From: Monodelphis domestica
Taxonomy: Eukaryota > Chordata > Mammalia > Didelphimorphia > Didelphidae
Direction of reading: 5' to 3'
Length of the DNA stretch: 64,000 nt
Assembly (NCBI RefSeq): GCF_027887165.1
Contig: NC_077232.1
Coordinates: 58,740,706 to 58,804,705 of the forward strand
Below, piece by piece: positions 34,945 through 45,374 of this stretch (positions are counted from its first letter, which is position 1; each line of letters opens with the position of its first letter). A program made the position numbers and the translations under genes. Under the pieces are notes generated by a model. It was given only the letters and a program-made list of their open reading frames with translations. It ran no database searches and was not told the origin of the DNA.

Positions 34945-34992
<48 letters not shown>
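34945..34992. repeat. (CA)n microsatellite
   Basis: About 23 uninterrupted CA units. Confidence 0.98.
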
Positions 34993-34995
<3 letters not shown>

Positions 34996-35079
34996 AGAAT
35001 TACAAGAGTTTTCAAATGTAAACTGAAACTACAAGATGATTAAATTAGGAAAATAAGGACAAATTTGCCCCCAGTGGTT

Positions 35080-35500
35080 TGAATTATTTTGTACACATGG
35101 ATATTGTTAGTGTTCATTCCAGTGTAACCGCATGAGAAGACCCTTTCTTCAATGGTCAAATGGTTAATGAAAGTTGTATGGGAAAGTAATCAGTGACAGA
35201 GACAAGGGTCTCTTGTGTTAGTAGCAGAACGGGATGGGTCAAGGAGCGATGCATCCTTCAGTTACAAGAAACATAAAGGACACAATTCAACTGTAGCAAG
35301 GGAAGTGGTAAATTTGTCAATTTACCTTATTAACAGAGAAAAGCTTCACCCTTTAATAATTTGGAGAATGTGCAATTTAGGCCGATAAGTACTGCATTAA
35401 TCAAGTGTTATGAGCTTAAGTGAGCCCAATAAGGAATCATACTTAGTCTAGATGGAGGAGTGATTAACATGATTTAAAAAAAAAGCCATCTTCATCATCC
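35080..35500. other. Repeat-free block, possible conserved non-coding element
   Basis: Non-repetitive, balanced-composition sequence with several homeodomain-type cores (TTTAATAATTTG, GATTAACATGATTT) and no ORF. The texture is like vertebrate conserved non-coding elements, but conservation cannot be judged from one sequence. Confidence 0.2.
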
Positions 35501-36080
35501 CTAAATACAAACCTTTTGAAGAGAATTCTCACAACATTTGGAACAAATTGAAAATTCATCCTTTTCAAGGTTTCATTTCCTTGGCAAAAGCTTAGACAAG
35601 TGACTTATAAGGTGATGGATCCATTAAGAAATGCACAGGATATTGTTCTACACTAATATTACCAAGGCATCCAGCAGGTCTGAGGGACTTCTAGATCCCT
35701 TGGGTTCCATTGACTCCTGCTTCTCTGCCTTCTTCCCATCTCTGACACATATTCTTGTATTTCTTGGAAGAACTTTGCTATTCCTCCAGGAAGTTTATCA
35801 TTCTGAAAGATTGTATATTTTATCAGGATCCTCAGTAGTAATATTCTGCCCATATGATTGGAGGACTGGAGGATGGAACAAAGAATTTCTCTCCAAGCCT
35901 CCATATAAAGAGGGCTCCCAGGTCTATGAAATCTTTTCATTTCCCACCAGCTTGCACTTCTTGGACCTGGTATCCTCCACAGTATTGCAGGACCTTAGAA
36001 CTGCACTCATTGCCCCCTGCACTTAAGTATCTTCTTCCTTAGACCCACCTCTCCATTTTTTCCCAGCTTCCTTTGGTGTG
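35501..36080. other. No recognisable feature
   Basis: A 131-codon plus frame at 35631-36026 (MHRILFYTNITKASSRSEG...) overlaps a 93-codon minus frame and has no recognisable domain. It is probably chance. Confidence 0.35.
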
Positions 36081-36084
36081 TTGC

Positions 36085-36197
36085 CTGCCTTCTAGTAGAT
36101 TATAAGCAACTTGAGGGCAGGGATTGACTTTCTTTTTTATATTTGTATCCCCAGTTCTTAGCACAATGCTGGCCACATAGTAGTCAGTAATTGCTGA
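36085..36197 (+). mobile_element. L2 LINE 3' end
   Basis: CAACTTGAGGGCAGGGATTG..., CCCCAGTTCTTAGCACAATGC. Canonical L2 tail. Confidence 0.88.
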
Positions 36198-36340
36198 ATG
36201 GGGGCAGCTAGGTGATTTAGTGGATAGAGAGCCATGTCTGGAGTCAGCAAGACCTGGGTTCATTTCTGGCTTCAGATACTTCCTAGCTGTGTAACCTTAA
36301 GCAAGTCACTCAACCCTCTTTGCCTAACCCTTACCATACC
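36198..36340 (+). mobile_element. SINE1-type SINE, 5' two-thirds
   Basis: GGGGCAGCTAGGTGATTTAGTGG head, B box GGTTCATTTCT, GTGTAACCTTAAGCAAGTC. The tail after CCTAACCCTTACC is missing. Confidence 0.88.
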
Positions 36341-36629
36341 TCAACTCCCTCCACTCCCATTAAGAGACTTCACACAGAATACCATCTCTGGGATGACACT
36401 CATCATCCTCTTCAACTTCTCCATTGAAATGATACCTTCTTTCTTGAGATGGGTCAGAGTCTACCAGTTCTACCTGATTCATTTCTTCAGTCTCCCTTAC
36501 ATACTTTCTTCTGGGAAGTCATTTTTCCAACAAAGATGATTTATCTGATAAAAGAAATCCATTCTCTGAGAAATTTAGTCCCCAGTGACAGATGCTATTT
36601 CTATAGCACTTTGTAAAATATAATTCAGC

Positions 36630-37000
36630 AAAAAAATCATTTATTAAGTTTTCTGCTATATACCCGGCACTGTCCTAGGTGATGGGAATACAAAGAAAAG
36701 ATAAAATAGTCCTTGCCTTCAAGGAGCTTATATCAAGGAAAAGCAATGCCACTCAAACCCCTGGGTCTCTGTTTCCTTATCTTTAAATGAAGGGGCTGGC
36801 TTCTTAGGTCTCTTTCAGCTCTTGATCTATCATTTTATAAATGTACATGCACAGGTATAGGAAATAAAATAAATAGAAAACAATTTGGGGTGGAATGGTA
36901 GCAGCTGCAAGAATCAAAGAAGAATCTCTTTTAAGAGGTGATACTTGAGCTAAACCTTAAAAGGAGCTCAGGGTTCTCAGAGACAGAAATGAGGAAAGGA
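36630..37000 (+). repeat. U1 ancient repeat with MIR-like insert
   Basis: The head at 36640-36740 (GGGAATACAAAGAAAAGATAA, CTTGCCTTCAAGGAGCTTA) and the later piece at 36890-36995 follow the U1 order. A MIR 3' piece (TTCCTTATCTTTAAATGAAGG) lies at 36765-36835. Confidence 0.5.
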
Positions 37001-37145
37001 ATTATTCCTCTCATAATGGCTTACAAAATGCTTTACAGACTATCTCATTGGATCCACCTGATAGCTTACTGAAGTGAATTGCAGGTATTATCATATCCAG
37101 CTTGCAGATGGGGAAACTGAGGCTCAGAGATGTGACTGGGTCATA
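37001..37145 (-). mobile_element. MIR SINE fragment
   Basis: AGATGGGGAAACTGAGGCTCAGAG is the MIR 3' landmark in reverse. Confidence 0.7.
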
Positions 37146-37369
37146 GACATAACCTGTTGCCAGAGGGAGAAGGGAGAATTTATTAAAATAGATGCAGAAT
37201 GAAGTAGGGAAGTAGGTAAGCAATATTGGCAATAACAATATAAATCAGCAACACAAAAAAAAATGGAACATTATGTAATTATAATGACCTAGCTTGGCTC
37301 TGAAGGAGAAATGAGAAAATATGCCTCTCTTCCCCTCTTTGCAGAGGTAGGAAACATTGGGTGTAGAAT

Positions 37370-37592
37370 GTTGCTTATACTGTTAGACGCTGATGAATTG
37401 ATGGATTTTGCTAAAACTTCTTCACATTGATTGTTCCTCTTATTATACAATCATATTCCATTTGTGCATCACAACCTTTTTAACCATTCTCCAATCCTAT
37501 GAGCATCACCTTAATTTCTAGTTCTTTATTATTGTAAGAACATGCTGATGTGAATATTTTGGTGCATCTTGGAGCTTTCTTTGTGTTTTTTA
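37370..37592 (-). mobile_element. L1 ORF2 C-terminal fragment
   Basis: Reverse L1 text: CAATCATATTCCATTTGTGC, ACCATTCTCCAATCCTATGAGC, TTTCTAGTTCTTTATTATTG. These correspond to the NKLW...VMEYY and KNWK regions. Old. Confidence 0.75.
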
Positions 37593-37604
37593 AAGTGGTG
37601 GTAC

Positions 37605-37790
37605 ACAGAATTAGAAGGGGCTTTTGAAATCATCTACTCCAACCATCTCATTTTGCAAATTAGAAAACAGAGGCCAATTGATATTATATAATTTTCCTAA
37701 GATCACACAAGTAGTAGTCAAGCTGAGATTTTAACCCCACGTACTCTGACTCCAAATTCAATGCCTCTTCTACTATAGTACATGAAGTCT
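37605..37790 (-). mobile_element. MIR-like SINE fragment
   Basis: CCATCTCATTTTGCAAATTAGAAAACAGAGGCC and CTAAGATCACACAAGTAGTAG fit reverse MIR. Confidence 0.6.
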
Positions 37791-37957
37791 CTACAAATGT
37801 ATAATTAAGGCATAAGAGTTGGGAACAGGAGCTAAGGCCTTACTCCTCTGGAAAAAAAAAACCTAAATAGATTTCACTGTTTGCTTTACTCTTCCTACTA
37901 GTCAGCAAATACCAGTAGGTCAGGGACCCTTGGAGTATACTCCCTTCCTCACTTCCC

Positions 37958-38179
37958 ATGGCCATGGAAGCAGAAGGAATCCTCAGAACAGATGTCCTAC
38001 TTAACCAAACCAACAATAGGGAGGCTACTAGACTGCTTTCAGAAATGAAGTATTCAAAATTTGAGGAATTTTGGGTAGATCTTTGCTTCAAACCAGGGCT
38101 AGCCTTAGTCCTTGCTTTTTCTATAATTCTGGCCTGTGGTTGGATTGACTTTCCCATCTATGAAAGGAAACACTTTTAG
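37958..38179 (+). other. Open frame of 73 codons with one membrane segment
   Basis: Begins at the second ATG of CCATGGCCATGG, a good initiation context. Encodes MAMEAEGILRTDVLLNQTNN..., with a possible N-glycosylation site (NQT, residues 16-18) and one hydrophobic stretch (about residues 46-66, GLALVLAFSIILACGWIDF). An AATAAA lies about 10 bases after the stop. I recognise no family. It could be chance, a retroposed exon, or part of an unrecognised LTR relic. Not called as a gene. Confidence 0.15.
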
Positions 38180-38534
38180 AATAGCTCAATAAATCAGAAG
38201 GCAAGTTTATTTTTCATAATTGGGTAGCAGACTGTCACCTCTGGCTTAGCAAAGGGCATGGCCAGACCCATAAATAAGACTTAGCTCAAAGGCTCCTATA
38301 AGGAGTTTCTTTATGCTCAGATAAGCATGGAGTATTTTGCAAAGGTAAGCATTCTGAAAGAGCAGTGAATTGCTTGGAACAAGTGTGTTTGGGTGAATGT
38401 AATGATCAATTAATAATGGTTCAGTGTGGAGACCTGAATCTAAAGTTGTTGATGATGGGGCCCAGTTTGGTAATGGTTTAACACATCTGAGAGATCAATT
38501 ATGAAAAATCATGGAATTAAAGAATGTGCAAGTT
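38180..38534. other. No recognisable feature
   Basis: Unique-looking sequence. A splice-donor-like CAAAGGTAAGC at 38340 has no partner exon that I can see. Confidence 0.35.
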
Positions 38535-38815
38535 AGAAGAGAATTTAGGGATTATTAGGTTCAATGCCCTCATTTTACAGATGGGAAAACTAAGGCCCAT
38601 AGAAGGAAAATAATTCAACTTTTTTTGATGCTTTTCCTTCTGTTTTAGGATAATACTGTGCATTGGTTCCAAGGCAGAAGAATGGTAAAGGTTAGACAAA
38701 TGGGATTAAGTGACTTGCCCAGGGTCATACAGCTAGGAAATATCTAAGATTTATCAAACTCAGGACCTCCTGTCTCCAGGCCTGGCTCTCTATCCATTTA
38801 GTCACTTAGTTGTCA
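38535..38815 (-). mobile_element. MIR fragment followed by SINE1, both reverse
   Basis: 38545-38600 is a MIR 3' piece (CATTTTACAGATGGGAAAAC). 38626-38815 is a SINE1 copy from TTTAGGATAATACTGTGCATTGG to the head complement CATTTAGTCACTTAGTTGTC. Confidence 0.85.
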
Positions 38816-38875
38816 CAATATAATTGATGTAAGCTGTTTGAGGGCAAGATTTAAGTTCTTTTTATTTCCTCCTGT

Positions 38876-39170
38876 CTGTCCTTCCTTCCTTCCTTCCTTC
38901 CTTCCTTCCTTCCTTCCTTCCTTCCTTCCTTCCTTCCTTCCTTCCTTCCTTCCTTCCTTCCTTCCTCCCTTCCTCCCTCCCTCCCTCTCTCTCTCCCTTC
39001 CTTCCTTCCTTCCTTCCTTCCTTCCTTCCTTCCTTCCTTCCTTCCTTCCTTCCTTCCTTCCTTCCTTCCTTCCTTCCTTCCTTCCTTCCTTCCTTCCTTC
39101 CTTCCTTCCTTCCTTCCTCCCTCCCTCCCTCCCTCCCTCCCTTCCTCCCTTCCTCCCTTTCTTCCTTCCT
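38876..39170. repeat. (CCTT)n / (CCCT)n pyrimidine array
   Basis: About 295 bp of CCTT units with CCCT and CTCT interruptions at 38963-38998 and 39117-39158. The long FLPS and GRKE frames are artefacts of it. Confidence 0.98.
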
Positions 39171-39183
39171 AACTGAACTCTTC

Positions 39184-39580
39184 TTTGTCCCTTTAACATA
39201 TCTTGTGATCTCCTTCCTTCATCTCTTTTCATAAGCTAGTCTCAACTCCTGGAATGCCTACCTTTCCACTTCTATCCTTGTTGAATTCCCACTCATCCTT
39301 TAAAGTCCAACCCAAATGCTATCTCTTCTAGAAAGCCTTCCTTGATCCTCCCAGTTAATAGTAACTTTTCCCTCTGAGCCTACATAGGACTTTGATTTGT
39401 ACCTATTTAATATACTTATTATGTAATGTGTCATATTACTGCTTTTTGTGATTGTGTATTATTTCCTTTTCCTATGCTCCATGAGGGCAGGGACTATGCC
39501 TTATTTAAACCTCATATTGCCCTCTACTATTCAAGCAGTGTTCTGTGCCTAATAGGGATTTAATACATTTTTATATATGC
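39184..39580 (+). mobile_element. L2 LINE 3' end
   Basis: CTCCTGGAATGCCTACC..., CTTTAAAGTCCAACCCAAATGC, GAAAGCCTTCCTTGATCCTCC and CATGAGGGCAGGGACTATGCC are the standard L2 3' landmarks in order. Confidence 0.92.
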
Positions 39581-39898
39581 CACACAGCCTGAAATGATTT
39601 TTTAGAAAAATTCTTATCAAAATAGTTGTGTATTTTACCATGATGTAACCAGCATGGTGTGTTCTTCTTGAAGAAAACGACTTCTGCCCTGCAAGTTTAC
39701 ACTGAGGTAGTTGACTTAGTTGCTATCAGAGGTCCCTTCTAGCTCTGACAGCTATTGTGGAAACCTAGAAATACCACCAAAGTGACTGATTGTGCATTTA
39801 CTAGAAGTACTATGGGCAAGGTAAATGTTTATGGTACTAATTTCTTTTAAGTGTCTTATGTCTCTGAAGTTCTATACTACAGAAATTGCCAGGATGGT

Positions 39899-39943
39899 TC
39901 ATTTATTTATTTATTTATTTATTCATTCATTTATTTATTTATT
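39899..39943. repeat. (TTTA)n microsatellite
   Basis: About 11 TTTA/TTCA units. Confidence 0.95.
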
Positions 39944-39984
39944 TTTGCGACAAGAAATTTAATAATAAACAGCCATGTAAAAGG

Positions 39985-40225
39985 CAACGTATGGGGATAC
40001 AGTTCCAGACCTGGAGTCAGGAAGCTCTCTTAAGACACTTCCTGGCTGTAACACTACAAAAGTCACTTAACTGCTGTTTGTCTTAGTTTTCTCAACTATA
40101 AAATGGGGATAGTAATAGCACTTATCTCACAGGGTTGTTGTGAGGATAAAAGGAGATAAAATTTGTAAAGCACTTCATAGCTTTAAAGCACTATGTAAAT
40201 GCTATTATTATTATTATTAATTATG
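39985..40225 (+). mobile_element. MIR SINE with (ATT)n end
   Basis: TGGAGTCAGGAAGCTCTC, CTCAACTATAAAATGGGGATAG, ATCTCACAGGGTTGTTGTGAGG, GTAAAGCACTTCATAGC and GCTATTATTATTATTA form a near-complete MIR. Confidence 0.9.
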
Positions 40226-40443
40226 TGACAATATGCTCATCCCCTTAGCCATTTAATGAAACTGATTTAACACCTTTTTGATTGAAGCAGTGTTCCTATT
40301 ATGTTGGGTTTTTTAAAATTAAAATTTATTTTTTCAATCAATGAACATTCACCTTCTTCCTTTCCTCCTCCCCCCCATTCTGCACTGAGAAAAAAAAATT
40401 AAACCTGTAGAAACACGTATAGCCAAATGAAACAACTTCTTGT

Positions 40444-40445
<2 letters not shown>

Positions 40446-40500
<55 letters not shown>

Positions 40501-40566
40501 TGCGCGCGTGCGCTTTCTCTTTCTACATGCACATACGCGCGCCCACACACACACACACACACACAA
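40446..40566. repeat. (CT)n, (GCGC) and (CA)n compound repeat
   Basis: About 27 CT units, a short GCGCGCGTGCGC stretch, then ACGCGCGCCCACACAC. The only alternating GC run in the window, with Z-DNA-forming potential. Confidence 0.95.
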
Positions 40567-40920
40567 AATACCCCTATATGTCTTAGTCTATACTATGAGT
40601 CTATCATCTTCCTGGCCAGAGGTGGGTAGTATATTTCATTATGAATCCTCTGGTATTGCACTGACCAAAGTTCTGAACTCTTTCAAAATTATCTATCCTT
40701 ATGATATTGTTGCTATTGTATAAATTGTTCTTCTGGTTCTACTTACTTTACTCTGTAACAAGTTCATATAAGTCCTCTCAGTTTCTCTAAAACCTTTCCC
40801 TTCCTCATTTCTTAGAGCAGAGTAGAACTACCATTACATATATATTATAACTTGTTCAGCTATTCCCCAGCTGATGACCACTTCCTGTCAGTTTCCAATT
40901 CTTTGCTAATGCAAAAAGAG

Positions 40921-41156
40921 CTGCTATAAATTATTATTATTTTTTAAAAACCCTTACTTTCCATCTTAGAATCAATACTGTATATTGGTTCTAAGGCAGA
41001 AGAGTGGTAAGGGCTAGGCAATGGGGGTCAAGTGACTTGCCCAGGGTCACACAGCTAACAAGTATCTGAGGCCAGGTTTGAACCCAGGACCTCCCATTTC
41101 TGGGCTTGGCTCTCAATCCATTAGCCTCTACCCAGCTGCCCCCTGCTATAAATTAT
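40921..41156 (-). mobile_element. SINE1 in L1, with perfect 14-bp TSD
   Basis: Reverse SINE1 body at 40935-41142. CTGCTATAAATTAT at 40921-40934 is repeated exactly at 41143-41156, and the L1 sequence continues across it. The insertion is therefore younger than the L1. Confidence 0.97.
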
Positions 41157-41799
41157 ACTTGAACATATGAATCTTTTTCCTCTTTCTTTGATCTTTTTGG
41201 GATATAAACCGGAGAGTAGTTTCATTATGTCAAAGGGTAGGCACAGTTTAATAATTTGGGGGACAATTCCAAATTCCTCTCTATATTGGGTAGTTCAGAC
41301 TACATCTCCACCAAGAATGTATCATTGTGCCTGTTTTTTCATAGACCCTCCAACATTTGTAATTTTCCTTTTGTCAATTCTGCCAATTGTATAGGTGGGA
41401 ATCAGAACCTCATATTTGTTTTAATTTGCATTTTTCTAATGATTAGTAACTTAGAACATGTTTCCTTGCAGATATTGATGACTTAGATTTCTTTCCCTGA
41501 AAAATACCTTTTTATATCTTGATTTTTGTCATGGTAAAGGTCAACAATTGTCAGCAGTATTGGTACATTTTCATGTTAAACAAATATGACCTCCAACCTA
41601 AGACCTAAGCAGACTCTATGCTTAAATAGATGTTTTGAGTTCTATTGAAGAATTTGATGTCAGTCAGCCAGAACCCTGGGATTATTATGTAGAGTAACTT
41701 TGCTTCTGTCTTGAAGCAAACAAAACAGAGGACACAAAAGAACTTTTTTTTTTTTTGCTTACAGCAGTCTATGGAACCCAAACAGTTGAATTTAGAATT

Positions 41800-41912
41800 G
41801 AGAGCCAGAAGTGATTTTAGAATCCATCTTTCCCATTCCCTCATTTTACAGAAAATGGAAGCACAAAGAGGTGATATGTTTGACTCAAGGTCACACAAGA
41901 AGTAAGGAACAG
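41800..41912 (-). mobile_element. MIR SINE fragment
   Basis: CCCTCATTTTACAGAAAATGGAAGCACAAAGAGG and CAAGGTCACACAAGAAGTAAG match MIR in reverse. Confidence 0.7.
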
Positions 41913-42059
41913 AGTCATTTGAAAGTAACCTTAGAGATTTGATTTCTTTCTCTGGAAAAAAAATTATAGTCAACCCATATCTGATTAAGAATCCCCACTA
42001 TAATATATAGGATGAATGATGAGCTGGTCTTGATAGGAAGACTTTTAGTGAGAAAAAGC

Positions 42060-42345
42060 CTTCTGATGAAGTCTAGTCAACTTTTGGATACCTCTAATTG
42101 TTAGGAAGTTTCCCCTTACTTTGAGCCCAAGTCGACCTCTCTGAACCTTCTACTCATTATTTCTAGTTCTGCCTTATGGGGGCAAATAGAGTATATCTAA
42201 TCTTTCTTCACATGACAGCCTGTCAAACACTTTAAACTGCTATCTTGGCCCATCTAGACTTCCTTTTTTTCTAGGCTAAGTATCCTCAGTTCTTTCAACT
42301 GAACCTTATCTGGCATATCCTGTGACTACAAATATTTCTGCTATA
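42060..42345 (-). mobile_element. L3/CR1-like LINE 3' region
   Basis: AATTGTTAGGAAGTTTCCCCTTACTTTGAGCC, ATTTCTAGTTCTGCCTTATGGGG, CACATGACAGCCTGTCAAAC and CTTTCAACTGAACCTTATC are clear CR1/L3 landmarks in reverse. Confidence 0.8.
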
Positions 42346-42949
42346 CCTGACACCCTCTGATTTATTGTAATAACCTACCTTGCCACTCCTTAAGACTAAA
42401 ATATTTGATGAACTTGTGAGATTATTAAAATTTCTCAATTGGATCATTGTCAGCCATTATTCAGAAATTAAAATTTTATAGATGGTTTCAGCAATCTATT
42501 GATACTGCCTCAATAGCCAACAAGATATCATTATTTATCTTAAAATTAAAGGAACAATTTCTAATATAAATGTTCCTCTAAAAGAAGGGAAGAAAATAAT
42601 TGCCAACAGTATCAAATGAATATGGGGAATGCTGCTTCCAGAGCATATAAAGAGATCAGTAAACTAGGTATAACTGTTTTACCCCACATCTCCAGTGATG
42701 CTCCCACTGAAAGGGAGAAGCAGGTTGGAGAAGGAACAACAACAAATCCTTGACCTAAAGGCTGTTATCTCTGTTGCTTAATTGTGACTAAGGACCTGTC
42801 AAACAAAGAGCCTCCTTCTGCTCCTCCTCCTTCTCTTTTCTCCTTCCTTTATTCTTTATGGAAACTACCCAAGATTTCTTCTATATTTCAGTTGGAATGA
42901 CTAATTCTCTTTCAGCTCAGGTAAAATTGATAGTACAAGAGAACAAACT

Positions 42950-43525
42950 GGATATTGTGAGGGGAAAGGATGAGAAAGAGTGAGGAGTTGAGAATGATAC
43001 ATAGGTTATGAGCCTGGGTGACAAGGAAGATGATCATACCTTCAACAGTAAGAGGAATGTTCAGAAGAGGAGAAGACTGAGGGGAAAATATATTTAAATA
43101 ATAAGTAAAATAATATCGCCATAAATTATAAATTCTATTTTGGACATGTTGAATTTAAGATAACTAAAGAATATCCAGTTTGAGATATGAGTTTGGAAGT
43201 TGGGAAAGAGGTTAGGACTGGATAAGTGATTTTGATGATCATCATCATAGAGATGATAATTGAGTACATGGAAGTTGATGAGATCATAAGTGAAATATAG
43301 AGTAAAAGAAAGAAGGCCCATTGTAGCTCTCAGGGGAATTTTAGAGGGCATGAACTAAATGAAGATAGAGTATAAGGAGACTGAGAAGAAGTAGTCAAAC
43401 AGGTAGGAGGAGACCTAAAATAAATGAATAAATGAAGATCTATAGAGAAGAGAGTTTCAAGAAGAGTGTGATCCACAATGTCAAAAGCTGCAGAGATATC
43501 AAGAAGCGTGATGATAGAGAAAGGG

Positions 43526-43571
<46 letters not shown>

Positions 43572-43985
43572 GGGGGCAGCTGGGTAGCTTAGTGGATTGA
43601 GAGCCAGGCCTAGAGACAGGAGGTCCTAGGTTCAAATCTGGCCTCAGACTCTTCCCAGCTGTGTGACCTGGGCAAGTCACTTGACCCCCATTGTTAGACA
43701 ACTCTTCTGCCTTGGAGCCAATGCACAGTATTGACTCCAAGATGGAAGGTAAGAGTTTATTAAAAAAAAACATGAAAAAAATCCACAATATCAAAAGCTG
43801 CAGAGATAGCAAGAAGTGTGGCGATAGAGAAAGGGCCATTAGGATCAGCAGTTAGGAGATCATTGGTAATTTTGTGGAGAAGGAATTTCAGTTGAACTAT
43901 CATTCATCATCATTCAGTTGGAGGCCAGACTATAGAAAATTCAGAAGGGAATGAGAAGAAATTAAATGGAGGCATTGATATAATG
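42950..43985 (-). mobile_element. L2 LINE RT segment, reverse, interrupted
   Basis: The minus strand reads ISNWIFFSYLKFNMSKIEFI near 43130-43200 and SIITLLDISAAFDIVDHTLL near 43460-43530. These are the L2 RT stretches 'HLKLNMSKTEL' and motif A 'LDLSAAFDTVDH', in the correct order. The motif-A Asp is still present in this fragment. The segment between motif A and 'NMSK' is shorter than in L2, so motif C (YADD) appears deleted. A TA array and a SINE sit inside it. Confidence 0.85.
43472..43836 (+). mobile_element. SINE1 and (TA)n between 56-bp direct repeats
   Basis: (TA)n lies at 43528-43568 and a full plus-strand SINE1 at 43569-43775. The L2 segment 43472-43527 recurs at 43781-43836 with about 5 mismatches in 56. 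Target-site duplications of SINEs are normally under 20 bp, so the flanking repeat is unusual. Confidence 0.85.
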
Positions 43986-44855
43986 GATAGGAATTATCCT
44001 CAACAAGCAACTCAGGTAGCAGAAACTGATTAGGATCTTTAGGGACAAATCTAATCTTGGAACCTTATGAATGGCTAATATATTCCCTTCCCTGCAGCAA
44101 TAGAAAAGGGAGACTTGAATCTAAGTCCTAGGACTGTGAATTTTTGAACTTCTAAGTTTTGACTTGTTTGATAAACTCAGTGTCAATTTGGGGTTCATGC
44201 TTCATAGGGGAGGAGTTATAGGTATCATCATTGCACTGATTTATTGCTTTTCTTATTGCTTTGAGTATACAATTACACTATACTTCTGAGATTAAAATCC
44301 ATGGAAATAAAGCAGATATGAGAAGATAAGTAAATATTTTCTTTAGAGTGAGGGCTGAGCCATGAGACTTACTCCATAAATCAATCCATATTAAAATTTT
44401 AAACTAACAAGACAAGCACTGACAACTACAAAGGGGCAGAGAGGTAGTCAATTCTCTGAAAGTCATCATTGCCCTGGAGTGCCCTCTGCTGTTGACCATT
44501 CCAACAGAATTCAAGCTCTAGTCGGACCCTAAAAAGATTGAAAGCCTTTGAATTAAAGGCCAGCCACAAACTATGTATCTGACATTTGAAGAAGAGTCTG
44601 TACAAGTGCAGAAAAACATTACCAGAACACTTTATTTGTTATCAGATGTTGAAAGTTTTGCTCACATCTCTTAATGAAACCATCTGCTAAGAAGTGGAGG
44701 GGTTGATATTTACATTGATGGGATGACCATCAACACTAATGAAATCACAGATTTTTGAAGTATTGATTTGTGATTAAGTTTTTATGATTTATTTTTATCT
44801 AGGAGGTGATATTGCTATTCTTTCTCTGGTCCTATTCACTCCAAAGGCAGATTAT
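43986..44855. other. No recognisable feature
   Basis: Unique-looking. The part at 44540-44790 has few repeats and even composition and could be conserved non-coding sequence; this cannot be tested here. Confidence 0.3.
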
Positions 44856-44979
44856 ATTTATATATATTTTACACACACATATAATTTGTATGTATATACC
44901 TATGCTATGTATATATATATACACATCTATCGTTAATATCTATTTAGCTATTTAATTTCTAAGTTGTGTACCCCGATTG

Positions 44980-45098
44980 AATGTAAGCTCAAGTGCATTT
45001 CACTTCTGTCTTTGTATGGCCAATAACACCACTATATCCTAATAGACTACGTACCAAGTAGTAGATACTTAATAAATTATTATTAATTGCTTAATTGA
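44980..45098 (+). mobile_element. L2 LINE 3' end
   Basis: GATTGAATGTAAGCTCAAGTGC and AGTAGTAGATACTTAATAAATTATTATTAATTG are an L2 tail variant. An AT-rich (TA)n patch precedes it at 44855-44935. Confidence 0.7.
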
Positions 45099-45374
45099 CC
45101 TTTGGAGAAAATTATTGCCTATCAAAATTTATTCCTGCTCAGTCTTAATAAGTTTTGGATTATGAAATACATCTCCTCCACTCTCCTGAATTGAGGAATC
45201 AGATAGTGTATTCTGATCCAACATGAAAGCATCATTCTTCCTTAAACCTCAGAATCCATTCTTTGATAGTCTGACCCCTGAGGTTGTAGTGAGGGCAAAG
45301 AGGAGGCATTTGATATCAGTGTAGTATGTAATGGAGAAACATAGGTTCTTGAGCTAGAAAGTGACAGAATGAAC

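Larger units (their letters stand above)
40310..41530 (-). mobile_element. L1 3' end, reverse, split by a SINE
   Basis: Reverse L1 from its tail region (40310) through the 3' UTR and the ORF2 C-terminus (GTTCTTCTGGTTCTAC, TTCAGCTATTCCCCAGCTGATG, CCAATTCTTTGCTAATGC) to 41530. The 3' UTR carries a (CT)n/(CA)n expansion at 40446-40566. The SINE at 40935-41142 interrupts it. Old, many stops. Confidence 0.88.

Noticed and set aside
38330-38350. Splice donor-like CAAAGGTAAGC
   Set aside because: No partner exon, branch point or coding frame to support an intron.
38813-39232. 139- and 112-codon frames
   Set aside because: Translations of the CCTT array.
43330-43839. 169-codon minus frame as a host gene
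   Set aside because: It is L2 RT remnant on both sides of a SINE and a (TA)n run (the IYIYIY stretch), so it is a chance open frame through repeats.
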